The notes under the pieces were generated by a model. The model did no database searches. It was not told the origin of the DNA and worked only from the letters and a program-made list of their open reading frames with translations. A stretch of DNA of 64,000 nucleotides, taken from the NCBI RefSeq assembly GCF_900220975.1, contig NZ_OBQD01000006.1, forward strand, positions 124,001 to 188,000. Reading direction: 5' to 3'. Below are positions 46,266 through 54,540 of this stretch, one piece after another (the stretch's first letter is position 1; each line of letters starts with the position of its first letter). The position numbers were made by a program, and so were the translations under genes. The stretch is from Rhizobium subbaraonis. GTDB taxonomy: Bacteria > Pseudomonadota > Alphaproteobacteria > Rhizobiales > Rhizobiaceae.

Positions 46266-46853
46266 ATGGCTTCTCCCGCTTACAGCATCCCCAATCTCCT
46301 CACCTACGCCCGCATGCTCGCGGTTCCATTGATCGTGCTCTGCTTCTTCGTCGAGGGGCGGCTGCAGTCCTCGGACTTCGCCCGCTGGTCGGCATTAGGT
46401 CTGTTCGTGGCGGCGTCGATCACGGACTTCTTCGACGGCTACCTGGCGCGGATCTGGAAGCAGACGTCCAACATCGGGCGGATGCTCGACCCGATCGCCG
46501 ACAAGCTGCTTGTCGCGTCCGTCCTGCTCTTGATGGCTGCCGACGGCACGATCGCCGGCTGGACGATCTGGGCGGCCATCATCATCCTCTGCCGCGAGAT
46601 CCTCGTCTCGGGCCTGCGCGAATATCTGGCGGAGCTGAAGGTCAGCGTTCCGGTGACGCGCATCGCCAAGTGGAAGACGACGATCCAGATGTTTGCGATC
46701 GGCTTCCTGCTTGCCGGCCCGGCCGGCGACAAGGTGCTGCCCTATACGACCGAATTCGGCATCGCGTTGCTGTGGATCGCGGCCGCCATTACCATGTACA
46801 CCGGCTACGACTATTTCCGCGCCGGCCTGAAGCATATCGTGGACGAACGATGA
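46266..46853 (+). CDS. pgsA: CDP-diacylglycerol--glycerol-3-phosphate 3-phosphatidyltransferase
   Basis: Makes phosphatidylglycerophosphate, the precursor of phosphatidylglycerol and cardiolipin, in the inner membrane; 195 residues. The CDP-alcohol phosphotransferase motif DG..AR........G...D...D is visible in TDFFDGYLARIWKQ followed by GRMLDPIADKLL. Hydrophobic segments flank it, and the N-terminus SIPNLLTYARMLAVPLIV is typical of PgsA. The stop overlaps the moaD start (ATGA). Confidence 0.95.
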   Translation: MASPAYSIPNLLTYARMLAVPLIVLCFFVEGRLQSSDFARWSALGLFVAASITDFFDGYLARIWKQTSNIGRMLDPIADKLLVASVLLLMAADGTIAGWTIWAAIIILCREILVSGLREYLAELKVSVPVTRIAKWKTTIQMFAIGFLLAGPAGDKVLPYTTEFGIALLWIAAAITMYTGYDYFRAGLKHIVDER

Positions 46854-47104
46854 CCAAGCTCGTCTATTTCGCCTGGGTGCGCGAACGGATCGGCCGCGGC
46901 GAGGAGGAACTCGACCTCCCCGGCCACGTGAAGACGGCCGGCGACCTCCTGCGCCATCTCAAGACGCTGGGCGAGGAATACGAAATGGCCCTGGAACACG
47001 AAAACGTCATCCGCGTTGCGGTCAACCACGAGCATGTCGAACATGGCGAGACGATCGAAGGCGCGCGCGAAATCGCCCTGTTCCCGCCGATGACCGGAGG
47101 CTGA
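46850..47104 (+). CDS. moaD: Molybdopterin synthase small subunit
   Basis: An 84-residue ubiquitin-fold sulfur carrier that delivers thiocarboxylate sulfur for conversion of precursor Z (cPMP) to molybdopterin. The essential C-terminal Gly-Gly is present (FPPMTGG). The N-terminal strand MTKLVYFAWVRERIG and the central VAVNHEHV fit MoaD. The start ATG 46850 overlaps pgsA by four bases; moaE starts two bases after the stop. The cofactor could serve the molybdopterin oxidoreductase at 33.5-35.6 kb. Confidence 0.94.
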   Translation: MTKLVYFAWVRERIGRGEEELDLPGHVKTAGDLLRHLKTLGEEYEMALEHENVIRVAVNHEHVEHGETIEGAREIALFPPMTGG

Positions 47105-47106
47105 CC

Positions 47107-47583
47107 ATGCCCGCCACGTCCGCTGTCCCCGTGGTCGTGCGTATCCAGCGCGAGGATTTCGACACGGCGGGGGAGACGGCCAGCCTCTGCGCACAACGCG
47201 GACGGATCGGGGCGGTCGTGACCTTCACCGGTCTTTGTCGCGACGAGGACGGCACGCTTGCTGCCCTTGAGCTGGAACACTATCCCGGCATGGCGGAGGC
47301 CGAGATCCGCCGCATTTGCGAAGAGGCGGTGGAACGTTTCTCGCTCGAAGGCATCGCCGCCATCCACCGCTTCGGCCGCATGGCACCGGGCGAAAACATC
47401 GTGCTCGTCATCGCTGCCGCGCCGCATCGCCAGGCCGCCTTCGACGGCGCGTCCTTCGTCATCGATTACCTCAAGACATCCGCGCCCTTCTGGAAGAAGG
47501 AGCATCGCGCCGATGGCAGCGCCGGCGGTTGGGTCGAGGCGAAGGACGACGACGACCGAGCCCGGGACAAGTGGCGGAAATAG
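47107..47583 (+). CDS. moaE: Molybdopterin synthase catalytic subunit
   Basis: The large subunit of MPT synthase, forming a heterotetramer with MoaD; 158 residues. Family features are GAVVTFTGLCRDEDG, LELEHYPGMAEAEI, the AVHR-like AIHRFGRMAPGE, and DYLKTSAPFWKKE, which holds the two catalytic-site lysines. Directly follows moaD. The C-terminal WVEAKDDDDRARDKWRK is a typical acidic/basic tail. Confidence 0.95.
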   Translation: MPATSAVPVVVRIQREDFDTAGETASLCAQRGRIGAVVTFTGLCRDEDGTLAALELEHYPGMAEAEIRRICEEAVERFSLEGIAAIHRFGRMAPGENIVLVIAAAPHRQAAFDGASFVIDYLKTSAPFWKKEHRADGSAGGWVEAKDDDDRARDKWRK

Positions 47584-47623
47584 CCTCCTCCGGTCGACCG
47601 GCGAGCCCGGTGCAAGCAGTTGT

Positions 47624-48520
47624 TCAGGGAATGGCCCGTTCGCGCCGGAAGACGACGAGAAGAAGAACCAGTGCCGAATAGATGACGAGGTCGCGCCAGA
47701 GAAAGGCGCCATAAGCGTTCCAGATCGTCTCGGCCAGGCCGAGTGCGACGCCGCCGAGCGCCGAGAGCACCGGCGTGGAATAGCCGCCGATCGCGGCGAT
47801 GAAGAGCACTTTCACCCCGAAATTCAGGCCGGCGCCGAAATCCATGTTGCCGTAGTAGGCGGCGGCAAGAATTCCGGCCGCGCAGGCGATCAGCGCGGCG
47901 AGCGCGAAGGCGGACAGGAAGACGCGGGCTGCGTTTATGCCGCAGAGTTCCGCCGCCTGCCGGTCGTCGCAGACCGCGCGCCAGCGTCGCCCCCAGGCGG
48001 AGCGGGAGAGAAAGAGATGCCCGGTCAGCACGATCGCCGCCATCAGCGCGGCGTTGACAAGCTGCAGCACAGTCAGCGTCACCGGAAAGGTGGGGTCGCC
48101 CCACAGTTCGATCGGCCGGCTCCACAGCGGCGGCAGCCAGAGGCTGCGGGTATCGGAGGCGAGCCTGGCCACCTCCATCAGCACCAGCACGACACCAAGC
48201 GCAGCGACGACGACCGTGTTGTCAGAAGAAAATGCCAGCGGCCGCATCACGTGGCGGCCGACGACCATGCCCGCTCCCATGCCATAGACGACTGCCATCA
48301 GGGCGCCGAAAGCGACTGCCGCGGGCAGCACCAGCCACAGCCGGTTCCAGCCGACATCGGCAAACAGGATGAACATCTGGCCGGCAAAGGCAAAGATGGC
48401 GCCGTAGCTGACATCGGCCCGCCGCGTCACCGAAAACGCGATCGCATAACCGAAGGCGAGCACGGCATAGAGCGCGGAAACCGGCACCGCGTTGGCAATC
48501 TGCTGCAGGAAATAGGCCAT
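47624..48520 (-). CDS. Branched-chain amino acid-type ABC permease (LivH family), orphan
   Basis: A 298-residue integral membrane protein with about eight hydrophobic segments. LivH landmarks are the N-terminal ALYAVLAFGYAIAFSVTRRA, the loop GMVVGRHVMRPL, the region WGRRWRAVCDDRQAAELCGI (the conserved cytoplasmic coupling loop with A..D...A...GI) and FGVKVLFIAAIGGYSTPVLSALGG. ATG 48520 is chosen at the start of the LivH-like sequence. No LivM, ATPase or binding-protein genes are nearby, so it must work with subunits encoded elsewhere or be a remnant. A palindromic operator-like sequence lies in its promoter region, shared with the divergent CGNR regulator. Confidence 0.83.
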   Translation of the reverse strand: MAYFLQQIANAVPVSALYAVLAFGYAIAFSVTRRADVSYGAIFAFAGQMFILFADVGWNRLWLVLPAAVAFGALMAVVYGMGAGMVVGRHVMRPLAFSSDNTVVVAALGVVLVLMEVARLASDTRSLWLPPLWSRPIELWGDPTFPVTLTVLQLVNAALMAAIVLTGHLFLSRSAWGRRWRAVCDDRQAAELCGINAARVFLSAFALAALIACAAGILAAAYYGNMDFGAGLNFGVKVLFIAAIGGYSTPVLSALGGVALGLAETIWNAYGAFLWRDLVIYSALVLLLVVFRRERAIP

Positions 48521-48549
48521 GAAAATTTCCCGGATGACAGGAACACTAT

Positions 48550-48575
48550 AACTGGTAAAGTTACTTTTACCAGTT
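48550..48575. promoter_or_regulatory. Perfect inverted repeat, probable operator of the CGNR regulator
   Basis: AACTGGTAAA-GTTACT-TTTACCAGTT: two perfect 10-base arms around a 6-base centre, lying 30 bases ahead of the permease start and 12 bases ahead of the CGNR start. On the minus strand TATAGT (48551-48546), a -10-like box for the permease, overlaps the left arm, so binding would block or control both genes. Confidence 0.7.
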
Positions 48576-48587
48576 AGGATAATCCGC

Positions 48588-49142
48588 ATGAGCTTCACCT
48601 GGACCCCGCATCGTTTCGCCGGCGGCGCGTTGGCGCTGGACGTCGCCAATTCGGTGGTGATGCGAAGCGATCCGCAGCGCCGTGTCGACCGCTACGCCGA
48701 TGCGTCTGCGCTGGAGGAATTCGCACATGCGGCCAATGCGCATTGTGCCGAACGGGACCTGGCGGGCGGCCTCGTTTCGGTAGTCCCGGAGCGGCGTTCG
48801 GCATTCATCGCCCTGCGCGAGGCGATCGACGGTCACTTTCGCGCGACCGCCGCCGGCGTGGGCACGCCCGAGCGCATGGCAATTCTGCTTGAGGCGATTG
48901 CCGGGACGCTTCGCGGCGCCGGGCATGATCCCGCATCCCTGGAGACGGCAACGGCGCAATCGGCGCTCAGGCTTTCGGCCAGCGCCGAGCCGGACCGGCT
49001 GAAGATCTGCCCCAATTGCGGCTGGCTGTTCATCGACCGCAGCCGCAATCGCTCGCGGGCCTGGTGCGACATGGCGGTCTGCGGCAACCGTGCCAAGGCA
49101 AGCCGGCACTACTACCGCCGCAGGGAGGAGAGCCGCGCATGA
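48588..49142 (+). CDS. CGNR zinc-finger transcriptional regulator (ABATE domain)
   Basis: A 184-residue protein of the family formerly called DUF1470. The N-terminal stress-sensing/ABATE-like domain begins FAGGALALDVANSVVM. The C-terminal zinc finger has four cysteines: CPNCGWLFID, then AWCDMAVCGNRAKASRHY, which contains the name-giving CGNR. Members bind DNA, often near transporters they control. ATG 48588 has AGGATAA as ribosome-binding site. Divergent from the LivH permease and next to the palindrome at 48550-48575. Its stop overlaps the start of a lipoprotein gene (ATGA). Confidence 0.88.
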   Translation: MSFTWTPHRFAGGALALDVANSVVMRSDPQRRVDRYADASALEEFAHAANAHCAERDLAGGLVSVVPERRSAFIALREAIDGHFRATAAGVGTPERMAILLEAIAGTLRGAGHDPASLETATAQSALRLSASAEPDRLKICPNCGWLFIDRSRNRSRAWCDMAVCGNRAKASRHYYRRREESRA

Positions 49143-49648
49143 TCGCCCTGCCCCGCCGCACCCTGCTCGCCAGCGCCCTGCTCCTCCTCGCCGCCTGCCA
49201 GCGTGAAACCGGACCGGATCCGCTGCATCTGACCGGCAAGATGTTCATCTTCAACTACCGGCTCGCCTACGCCACCTACATGATCACGCTGAACCGGACG
49301 GAGCCGTTGCCGGAGGGCGCGAAGGTGATCGCGGAGTTCGAAAATCCGGCCGGCGGATCGCCGCTGACGTTGACGCGGCAGCTGTTTCCCAAGCTCGAGA
49401 AGATCGTCCTGGAAAGCCCCGAGATCACATGCGTGAAAAAGGACAGGCCCTACCGCGTCGCGATCCGCGTGCTTGGACCCGACGGCAATCAGCTGCAGGA
49501 GATCGAAACGACCGTGATCTCCGATCTGGACCAGAGCGTTCTTCCCGCCGAGGCGCTCGTCGTCGGCCCGGCCTATGAGAAGAACCCGCGCATGTTCAGG
49601 GGCGGCAAGGCGCCTGAGCACTTCGCGCAGGCACAGTGTCCAGTCTGA
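49139..49648 (+). CDS. Predicted lipoprotein of unknown function
   Basis: A 169-residue protein starting at ATG 49139, with GGGAGGAG as a strong ribosome-binding site inside the CGNR gene end. The N-terminus is a lipoprotein signal: basic PRRTLLAS, hydrophobic core, lipobox LLAAC with Cys near residue 19. The mature part is beta-rich (MFIFNYRLAYATYMITLNR, AKVIAEFENPAGG, PYRVAIRVLGPDGNQLQEIE), suggesting a small immunoglobulin-like domain. I do not recognise a family. Coupled by ATGA overlap to the CGNR regulator, so it is co-expressed with it. Confidence 0.75.
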   Translation: MIALPRRTLLASALLLLAACQRETGPDPLHLTGKMFIFNYRLAYATYMITLNRTEPLPEGAKVIAEFENPAGGSPLTLTRQLFPKLEKIVLESPEITCVKKDRPYRVAIRVLGPDGNQLQEIETTVISDLDQSVLPAEALVVGPAYEKNPRMFRGGKAPEHFAQAQCPV

Positions 49649-49654
49649 ACTCCC

Positions 49655-51112
49655 TCAGGCCTGCCGTTCGAGCGCTGCACGGAACGCGCTTGCCGCCCCG
49701 TGGAGCATGTCCGGCGGGAAGCCGGAAAAGCCTATCACGAGCCCCCGGCGAGGCGATTGCGACACCGCCATGGATGACAGCGCACGGACCCCGAGCCCCG
49801 CGGAGCGGGCAAGGATCACGAGATTGCTGTCATCCGTCGCAAGGGTCGATTCGGCCAGCAGGTGAAGGCCCTGCTCCGGAACGGTGACGGACAGCCCACG
49901 GGCGCCGTCGAGCCCGCCGACAAGGGCGTCGCGTGCCGCAATCAGCCGCCCTCTGGCGCGGCGGAGATGCGCAGCGAGATGCCCCTCGCGGATGAAATCC
50001 GTCAGTGGTGCCTCGACCAGCGTGGAGGGAAAGCGATCGGAAAGGTTGCGCAGGGCGACGAATTTCTCCCTCACGACTTCCGGCAGTACTGCATAGCCGA
50101 TGCGAAGACCGGGTAGCAGCACCTTTGAGAACGTGCCGAGATAGACGACGCGGCCGGCGGCATCCAGCCCCTGCATGGCCGTCAGCGGCGGCCCGGCGTA
50201 GCGGAACTCGCTGTCGTAGTCGTCTTCGACAATCCACGCATCGTTGCGCTGCGCCCAGTCGAGCAGCGCCAGCCGGCGCCGCATGGTCATCGCCACGCCG
50301 AGCGGGAACTGGTGCGACGGCGTCACATACACCGCGCGCGCAGCCGGCAGCAGCGCCTCGCCCTGCTCGGGATCCAGTCCTTCGGAATCCACCGGCACGC
50401 CCTGCAGCCGGATGCCGTTTCCCTCGAAGGCGGCGCGGGCGCTCGTATAGCAGGGATCCTCGATCCAGGCGCCGTCGCCGGGCTTCAGCATCGCGCGGAT
50501 GAAGAGGTCCAGACCCTGCTGGGTGCCCGTGGTGACGACGATCTGCTCGGCGTCGCAGCGCACGCCGCGCGCGCTGCGCAGATAGGCGGCGATCGCCTGG
50601 CGCAGCGCCGCACCGCCGCGCGGATCACCATAGTGGAAATGTTCGGGCGCGGGTCGCGCGAGATGGCGCGACAACAGCGTTCGGAAGATCTTCAGCGACC
50701 GGTCGTCGGCTGTGGCGACGCCAAGGGTACCCGGCAGCGGCATCGCGGGCTTCGGCAGCGGGCGTTCGGCCGATGGCACGTCCGCCGCAAGCTGGGGGAC
50801 GGCGCCGCTGACATAGGTGCCGGCACCGACGCGCGCCACCGCGAAGCCATCGGCAATCAGCCGCTCGAAGGCTGCGACCACCGAGACGCGCGACATGCGC
50901 AACCGTGCCGCCAGATCGCGTGTCGGTGGCAGCTTGGACCCCGGCGGCACTGCCCCCGTCTCGATCAGCCTGCGCACCGCCTCGTAGAGCGCCCGCGTGC
51001 GGGGGCCGACACCGGGAAGAACGGGAACGAGCGCGGACCAGTCCGGTAGATTGGCCGGACGATTGGTCTGAATATTTGTCGATCGATTGGAGCTATTTCG
51101 AACCAATGGCAT
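49655..51112 (-). CDS. MocR/PdxR-type GntR regulator with aminotransferase domain
   Basis: A 485-residue regulator with an N-terminal GntR winged helix (about residues 20-95: TRALYEAVRRLIETGAVPPG, SKLPPTRDLAARLRMSRVSV) and a C-terminal fold-type I aminotransferase domain that binds PLP. The aminotransferase part includes QQGLDLFIRAML, EDPCYTSARAAFEGNGI, IVEDDYDSEFRYAG and the PLP lysine region GTFSKVLLPGLRIGY. ATG 51112 is used. It is divergent from a pyridoxamine-oxidase-like gene, 41 bases apart; MocR proteins often control the divergently transcribed neighbour, and PdxR members control vitamin B6 metabolism, so this is the likely target. Confidence 0.9.
   Translation of the reverse strand: MPLVRNSSNRSTNIQTNRPANLPDWSALVPVLPGVGPRTRALYEAVRRLIETGAVPPGSKLPPTRDLAARLRMSRVSVVAAFERLIADGFAVARVGAGTYVSGAVPQLAADVPSAERPLPKPAMPLPGTLGVATADDRSLKIFRTLLSRHLARPAPEHFHYGDPRGGAALRQAIAAYLRSARGVRCDAEQIVVTTGTQQGLDLFIRAMLKPGDGAWIEDPCYTSARAAFEGNGIRLQGVPVDSEGLDPEQGEALLPAARAVYVTPSHQFPLGVAMTMRRRLALLDWAQRNDAWIVEDDYDSEFRYAGPPLTAMQGLDAAGRVVYLGTFSKVLLPGLRIGYAVLPEVVREKFVALRNLSDRFPSTLVEAPLTDFIREGHLAAHLRRARGRLIAARDALVGGLDGARGLSVTVPEQGLHLLAESTLATDDSNLVILARSAGLGVRALSSMAVSQSPRRGLVIGFSGFPPDMLHGAASAFRAALERQA
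51049..51107. promoter_or_regulatory. Cluster of GATTGG/CCAAT motifs near the MocR start
   Basis: GATTGG occurs at 51049-51054, 51061-51066 and 51085-51090, with an inverted CCAAT at 51103-51107. MocR proteins often bind repeated half-sites near their own start. The cluster overlaps the first codons of the MocR gene, so coding constraint could also explain part of it. Confidence 0.35.
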
Positions 51113-51153
51113 GCGGCATCTAGACCGCAGTCCAGAAGAAAGGCAAGACCACC

Positions 51154-51885
51154 ATGTCCTCCATGCACGCCCTCGCACCGTCGGCCGAGTATCCGATCAC
51201 CGACCGCAACCGGCTCAAGCGCCGGCACGACCGGGGAAGCTACGACCGCTGTTCGGTCCATGCGATCCTCGATGCGGCCATGCTCTGTCACGTCGCCTAC
51301 GTCATCGACGGCCAGCCCTTCTGCACGCCGACCCTGTTCTGGCGCGAGGGCGACATGCTCTACTGGCACGGCTCATCGGCCAGCCGCATGCTGCGGCACC
51401 TGAAGGCGGGCACGCCGGCATGCCTGACCGTTTCACATCTCGACGGCCTTGTCCTGGCCCGCTCCGCCTTCAATCATTCGGCGAACTATCGCTCCGCCAT
51501 GTGCTTCGGTACCGCGCGGATCGTCGATGACCCGGAGGAGAAGGCGGCGGCCATGCGCGCGGTCGTCGACCGCTTCTATCCCGGGCGCTCCGACGCACTT
51601 CGGCCGTTGACGGGCCAGGAGGCCAAGGCGACGACGTTCATCGGGATGGAGATCGAGCAGGCTTCGGCAAAAGTGCGGGCCAAGGGCGTTGCCGACGACG
51701 AGGAGGATTACGCGCTGCCGATCTGGGCAGGCGTGGTGCCGGTGCGGACCGTGCTCGGTGAAGTCGAGCCCTGTCCGCGGCTGATCGACGGCGTCGCACC
51801 GCCGCCCGAACTCGGCCTCTACCGCGCCGGCAGGTCGCTGGACGAAGGCCTGACCGAGGCGCAACACGCCTATGAGGAAGGCTGA
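51154..51885 (+). CDS. Pyridoxamine 5'-phosphate oxidase family protein (FMN-binding)
   Basis: A 243-residue flavin-binding split-barrel protein. The N-terminus YPITDRNRLKRRHDRGSYDR and VHAILDAAMLCHVAYVIDGQ are typical of the PNPOx-like/nitroimidazole-resistance (NimA-type, PF12900) group rather than PdxH itself. Other landmarks are LYWHGSSASRMLRHLKAG and SVMCFG-like RSAMCFGTARIVDD. The start ATG 51154 has AAGGCAAGA upstream. Its divergent pairing with a PLP-binding MocR regulator suggests a link to vitamin B6 or amine metabolism, but the reaction is not known. Confidence 0.87.
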   Translation: MSSMHALAPSAEYPITDRNRLKRRHDRGSYDRCSVHAILDAAMLCHVAYVIDGQPFCTPTLFWREGDMLYWHGSSASRMLRHLKAGTPACLTVSHLDGLVLARSAFNHSANYRSAMCFGTARIVDDPEEKAAAMRAVVDRFYPGRSDALRPLTGQEAKATTFIGMEIEQASAKVRAKGVADDEEDYALPIWAGVVPVRTVLGEVEPCPRLIDGVAPPPELGLYRAGRSLDEGLTEAQHAYEEG

Positions 51886-51904
51886 AACGAGAGCCCCCAA
51901 ATGC

Positions 51905-51940
51905 AAAACGCCCGGGGCACAGGCCCCGGGCGCTTTTCGT
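51905..51940. terminator. Bidirectional terminator between PNPOx-like gene and ndk
   Basis: AAAACGCCCGGGGC-ACAG-GCCCCGGGCGCTTTT: a perfect 10-bp GC stem with A run on the left and T run on the right, so it can stop both convergent transcripts. Confidence 0.9.
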
Positions 51941-52010
51941 TTCACGATTGCATCTCTGCCGGCTCAGCCAATCCTATCAAGGACTTGCGAGCAGCATCTG
52001 CGACATCGAT

Positions 52011-52433
52011 TCAGCCGACGATTTCGGTGTCGGAGAACCAGTACTTGATTTCCTGGGCGGCGGTTTCCGGGGCGTCGGAGCCGTGAACGGAGTTCTCGCC
52101 GATCGAGAGTGCGTGGGTCTTGCGGATCGTGCCTTCGTCGGCGTTGGCCGGGTTGGTCGCACCCATGATTTCGCGGTTCTTCAGGATGGCGTTTTCGCCT
52201 TCCAGAACCTGGACCACCGTCGGGCCGGAGGTCATGCCTTCGACGAGTTCACCGAAGAACGGGCGATCCTTGTGGACGGCGTAGAAGCCTTCGGCTTCGC
52301 GGCGGCTCATCCAGACGCGCTTGGAGGCGACGACGCGCAGGCCGGCATCCTCGAGCATCTTGGTGATAGCGCCCGTAAGGTTGCGCTTCGTCGCGTCCGG
52401 CTTGATCATCGAAAAGGTGCGTTCAATCGCCAT
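52011..52433 (-). CDS. ndk: Nucleoside diphosphate kinase
   Basis: Equilibrates nucleoside di- and triphosphates through a phosphohistidine; 140 residues, standard length. The N-terminus [20 protein letters not shown] and the catalytic segment [13 protein letters not shown], with the active-site His, are unmistakable. ATG 52433 follows CAAGGGAAATG. It is monocistronic, ending before the bidirectional terminator at 51905-51940. Confidence 0.98.
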   Translation of the reverse strand: MAIERTFSMIKPDATKRNLTGAITKMLEDAGLRVVASKRVWMSRREAEGFYAVHKDRPFFGELVEGMTSGPTVVQVLEGENAILKNREIMGATNPANADEGTIRKTHALSIGENSVHGSDAPETAAQEIKYWFSDTEIVG

Positions 52434-52539
52434 AGTCTCATTTCCCTTGGTGACGGTGAAAGTGGCGGTTCATTACCCGCCAATTCGGCGCAAAACAAGG
52501 GGGCGTGGTCTCCATGGAGTTTCCGGATCGCCGCAAACG

Positions 52540-53229
52540 TCACGCCGCGCGAACGCTGCGACCCACGCCACCATGGAGATCCAGGCAACGCTCGAACCAT
52601 AGCGAGACCGGATCGTCGGCTGCGAGCACGTCGGCGCGCGAGGTGATGCGCAGCCACTGGAGCGCGCCGAAGACAATGTAATCAGCAAAGAGCGGTGCGT
52701 CGCCGCCGATGAAGGGCTGCACCTTCAGCATATGCCGAAGGGGCTCGAGCTTGCCTGCGAAAGTCCTGATTTCGTCGGCGCGTGCCGCGGCGACCGTCTC
52801 CAGCGGCATGCCGAACCGCGCTTCCCGGCTTTCGCGGAAGTATCGCCTGTCTTCAGCGTCCAGCATGTCGTGGATGTCCAGCAGCGCGATACGGGTAACC
52901 GCCGGGTGCAAGGTGGTTTGCGACCACGCCTCGACAAATCGCGCAAGGGCGCGTCCCGCCTCTCCCTTGAACAGGGATGGCCGATCCGGATAGGCTTCGT
53001 CCAGGTGAAGGGCGATGGCAAAACTGTCTATCACCAGGCGCTCGCCGTCGCGCAGCACCGGCACCGTCTTGGTGGCACCGCCCTCAAGCTTCGGGATTTG
53101 CGTGAAGCCTACCGCTTCGACCTCGTACGGCAGACCCTTGTGGGCCAGCGCCAGCTTGACCTTCCAGACATGCGGCGAAAACGGGCGGTTGCGGTCGGTG
53201 CCGGTGAGGGCATAAAGCTTGATGTTCAT
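52540..53229 (-). CDS. Glutathione S-transferase family protein (LigE/beta-etherase-like)
   Basis: A 229-residue GST. The N-terminal thioredoxin-like domain reads RPFSPHVWKVKLALAHKG (Ser as possible catalytic residue), then GGATKTVPVLRDGERLVIDS. This HVWK-type start is shared with the beta-etherase LigE group and with bacterial GSTs of unknown substrate. The helical C-terminal domain ends PVSLWFERCLDLHGGVGR. ATG 53229. It is transcribed toward ndk with a 106-base gap and divergent from the DinB gene. Confidence 0.83.
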   Translation of the reverse strand: MNIKLYALTGTDRNRPFSPHVWKVKLALAHKGLPYEVEAVGFTQIPKLEGGATKTVPVLRDGERLVIDSFAIALHLDEAYPDRPSLFKGEAGRALARFVEAWSQTTLHPAVTRIALLDIHDMLDAEDRRYFRESREARFGMPLETVAAARADEIRTFAGKLEPLRHMLKVQPFIGGDAPLFADYIVFGALQWLRITSRADVLAADDPVSLWFERCLDLHGGVGRSVRAA

Positions 53230-53370
53230 GATTGCGTCCCGGAGTTGCCGCGTATCAATACCGGGGCGGCGGTTGAACTCAAATCAAAAAAAATCATTGG
53301 TGTCATCAGCAGCAGCGGCCGAAACGAGTGCTAGAGTCAGATTCGACTTGGACGGAATCTGGAAAAAACA

Positions 53371-53883
53371 ATGCTCGAGCACTTCAAAACTTTCGCCGCA
53401 TACAATGCATGGGCCAACCGGGCGATCTATGCGGAGGCCGCGGCGCTTTCTCCCTCCGCTTTCCGTGAGAACAGGGGCGCCTTCTTCGGCTCGATGCACG
53501 GAACGCTTAATCATATCCTGGCGGCAGACCAGATATGGATGCGCCGCTTCACCGGCACCGGCGACGCCCCGGGCCGTCTCGACGCCATCCTGCACGACGA
53601 CGTCGAAAGCCTGCGGCAGGCGCGCATTGCCGAGGACCAGCGCATCATCGACTGGATCGCCTCCCTCGACGAGGAGAGCCTCGCCCGCGACATCACCTAC
53701 AGTCCGCTCACGAACCCCGTTCCGGTCACTCACCGGCTCAGCCTGGGGCTCACCCATTTCTTCAACCACCAGACCCACCATCGCGGGCAATGTCACACCA
53801 TCCTTACCTCGATGGGCCGTCCGAGCATCGTGCTCGACCTGATCTATTTCGCCCGCCAGGACAGCGGATTGGTGAAGAGCTGA
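53371..53883 (+). CDS. DinB family protein (metal-dependent four-helix bundle)
   Basis: A 170-residue protein. Three histidines that bind a divalent metal in DinB proteins are visible: His in LNHILAADQIWMRR (about residue 48) and two in FFNHQTHHRGQCH (about 131-135). The start MLEHFKTFAAYNAWANRAIY is characteristic of the family. The biochemical role is unclear; relatives include thiol-dependent enzymes such as bacillithiol transferases and mycothiol-dependent isomerases. ATG 53371 is preceded by GGAA. Single gene. Confidence 0.88.
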   Translation: MLEHFKTFAAYNAWANRAIYAEAAALSPSAFRENRGAFFGSMHGTLNHILAADQIWMRRFTGTGDAPGRLDAILHDDVESLRQARIAEDQRIIDWIASLDEESLARDITYSPLTNPVPVTHRLSLGLTHFFNHQTHHRGQCHTILTSMGRPSIVLDLIYFARQDSGLVKS

Positions 53884-54096
53884 CCGGCGCCCCTCAATTC
53901 CCGCGCAACCCTTCCCCGAAATAGTGCTGAAACACTTCGGGCCTATGCCTGATGCGAAACGCAGTGCGGCGCCCTGTTCCTGTTACCAAAGTGACAGGTG
54001 GACCTGTCGGCCGATGCAATAGTCCGACCACCGGGGACGACCTGAAAGGCGAATGCCTGGACACCGACAACCTGCCCCGGCGGAGTGAGGGAAGAC

Positions 54097-54378
54097 ATGG
54101 CAAGAACGAGCGAGGAATGGAGCGCGCTTCTGGGGAGCGCGCTGTCGAAGATGGCCCTGGTACGCGGGACGGACAGTCCCGACGCCTATCTGCCCGACGA
54201 CTGCTATCCGGTGATCGAGAAGGTCTTCGAGGTCGCGATGCAGGAGGCGCGCGCCGAGGGGTATGCGTCAGCCACGCGCGACATGCAGAAGGCAGCGGCC
54301 CAGCGCAGCAAGTCGTCCGAGGGCGGCATCTTGCGCCAGGTGATCCGCTCCGTCCCGATGGTCCGCCTGTTCGCCTGA
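54097..54378 (+). CDS. Small cytoplasmic protein of unknown function
   Basis: A 93-residue protein starting at ATG 54097 with GAGGGAAG 4-11 bases upstream, a good ribosome-binding site. It is mostly helical with mixed charge (SEEWSALLGSALSKMAL, YPVIEKVFEVAMQEARAEGY, SATRDMQKAAAQRS) and has no membrane segment or signal. I recognise no domain. It lies between dinB and the degenerate GGDEF gene with gaps of about 210 and 160 bases, so it is probably transcribed alone. Confidence 0.65.
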   Translation: MARTSEEWSALLGSALSKMALVRGTDSPDAYLPDDCYPVIEKVFEVAMQEARAEGYASATRDMQKAAAQRSKSSEGGILRQVIRSVPMVRLFA

Positions 54379-54540
54379 AGGGATCGCCGCAAACATTGGC
54401 GGGCGCTGTCGCGCGGCTGGCGAAACCGATTCCGGAAACATCACTAAGCAACGGCTTCTTAAGGCTTATCAGCTAAAGATTGTAAATGCCGGCTCCGATC
54501 TGGGCCGGCGCTTCCGCGCGTTTTTACAGGCTGGTGAACC

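Noticed and set aside
46266-46853. Phosphatidylcholine or phosphatidylserine synthase for the CDP-alcohol transferase
   Set aside because: Length and N-terminus fit PgsA and the pgsA-moaD-moaE order is a known rhizobial arrangement.
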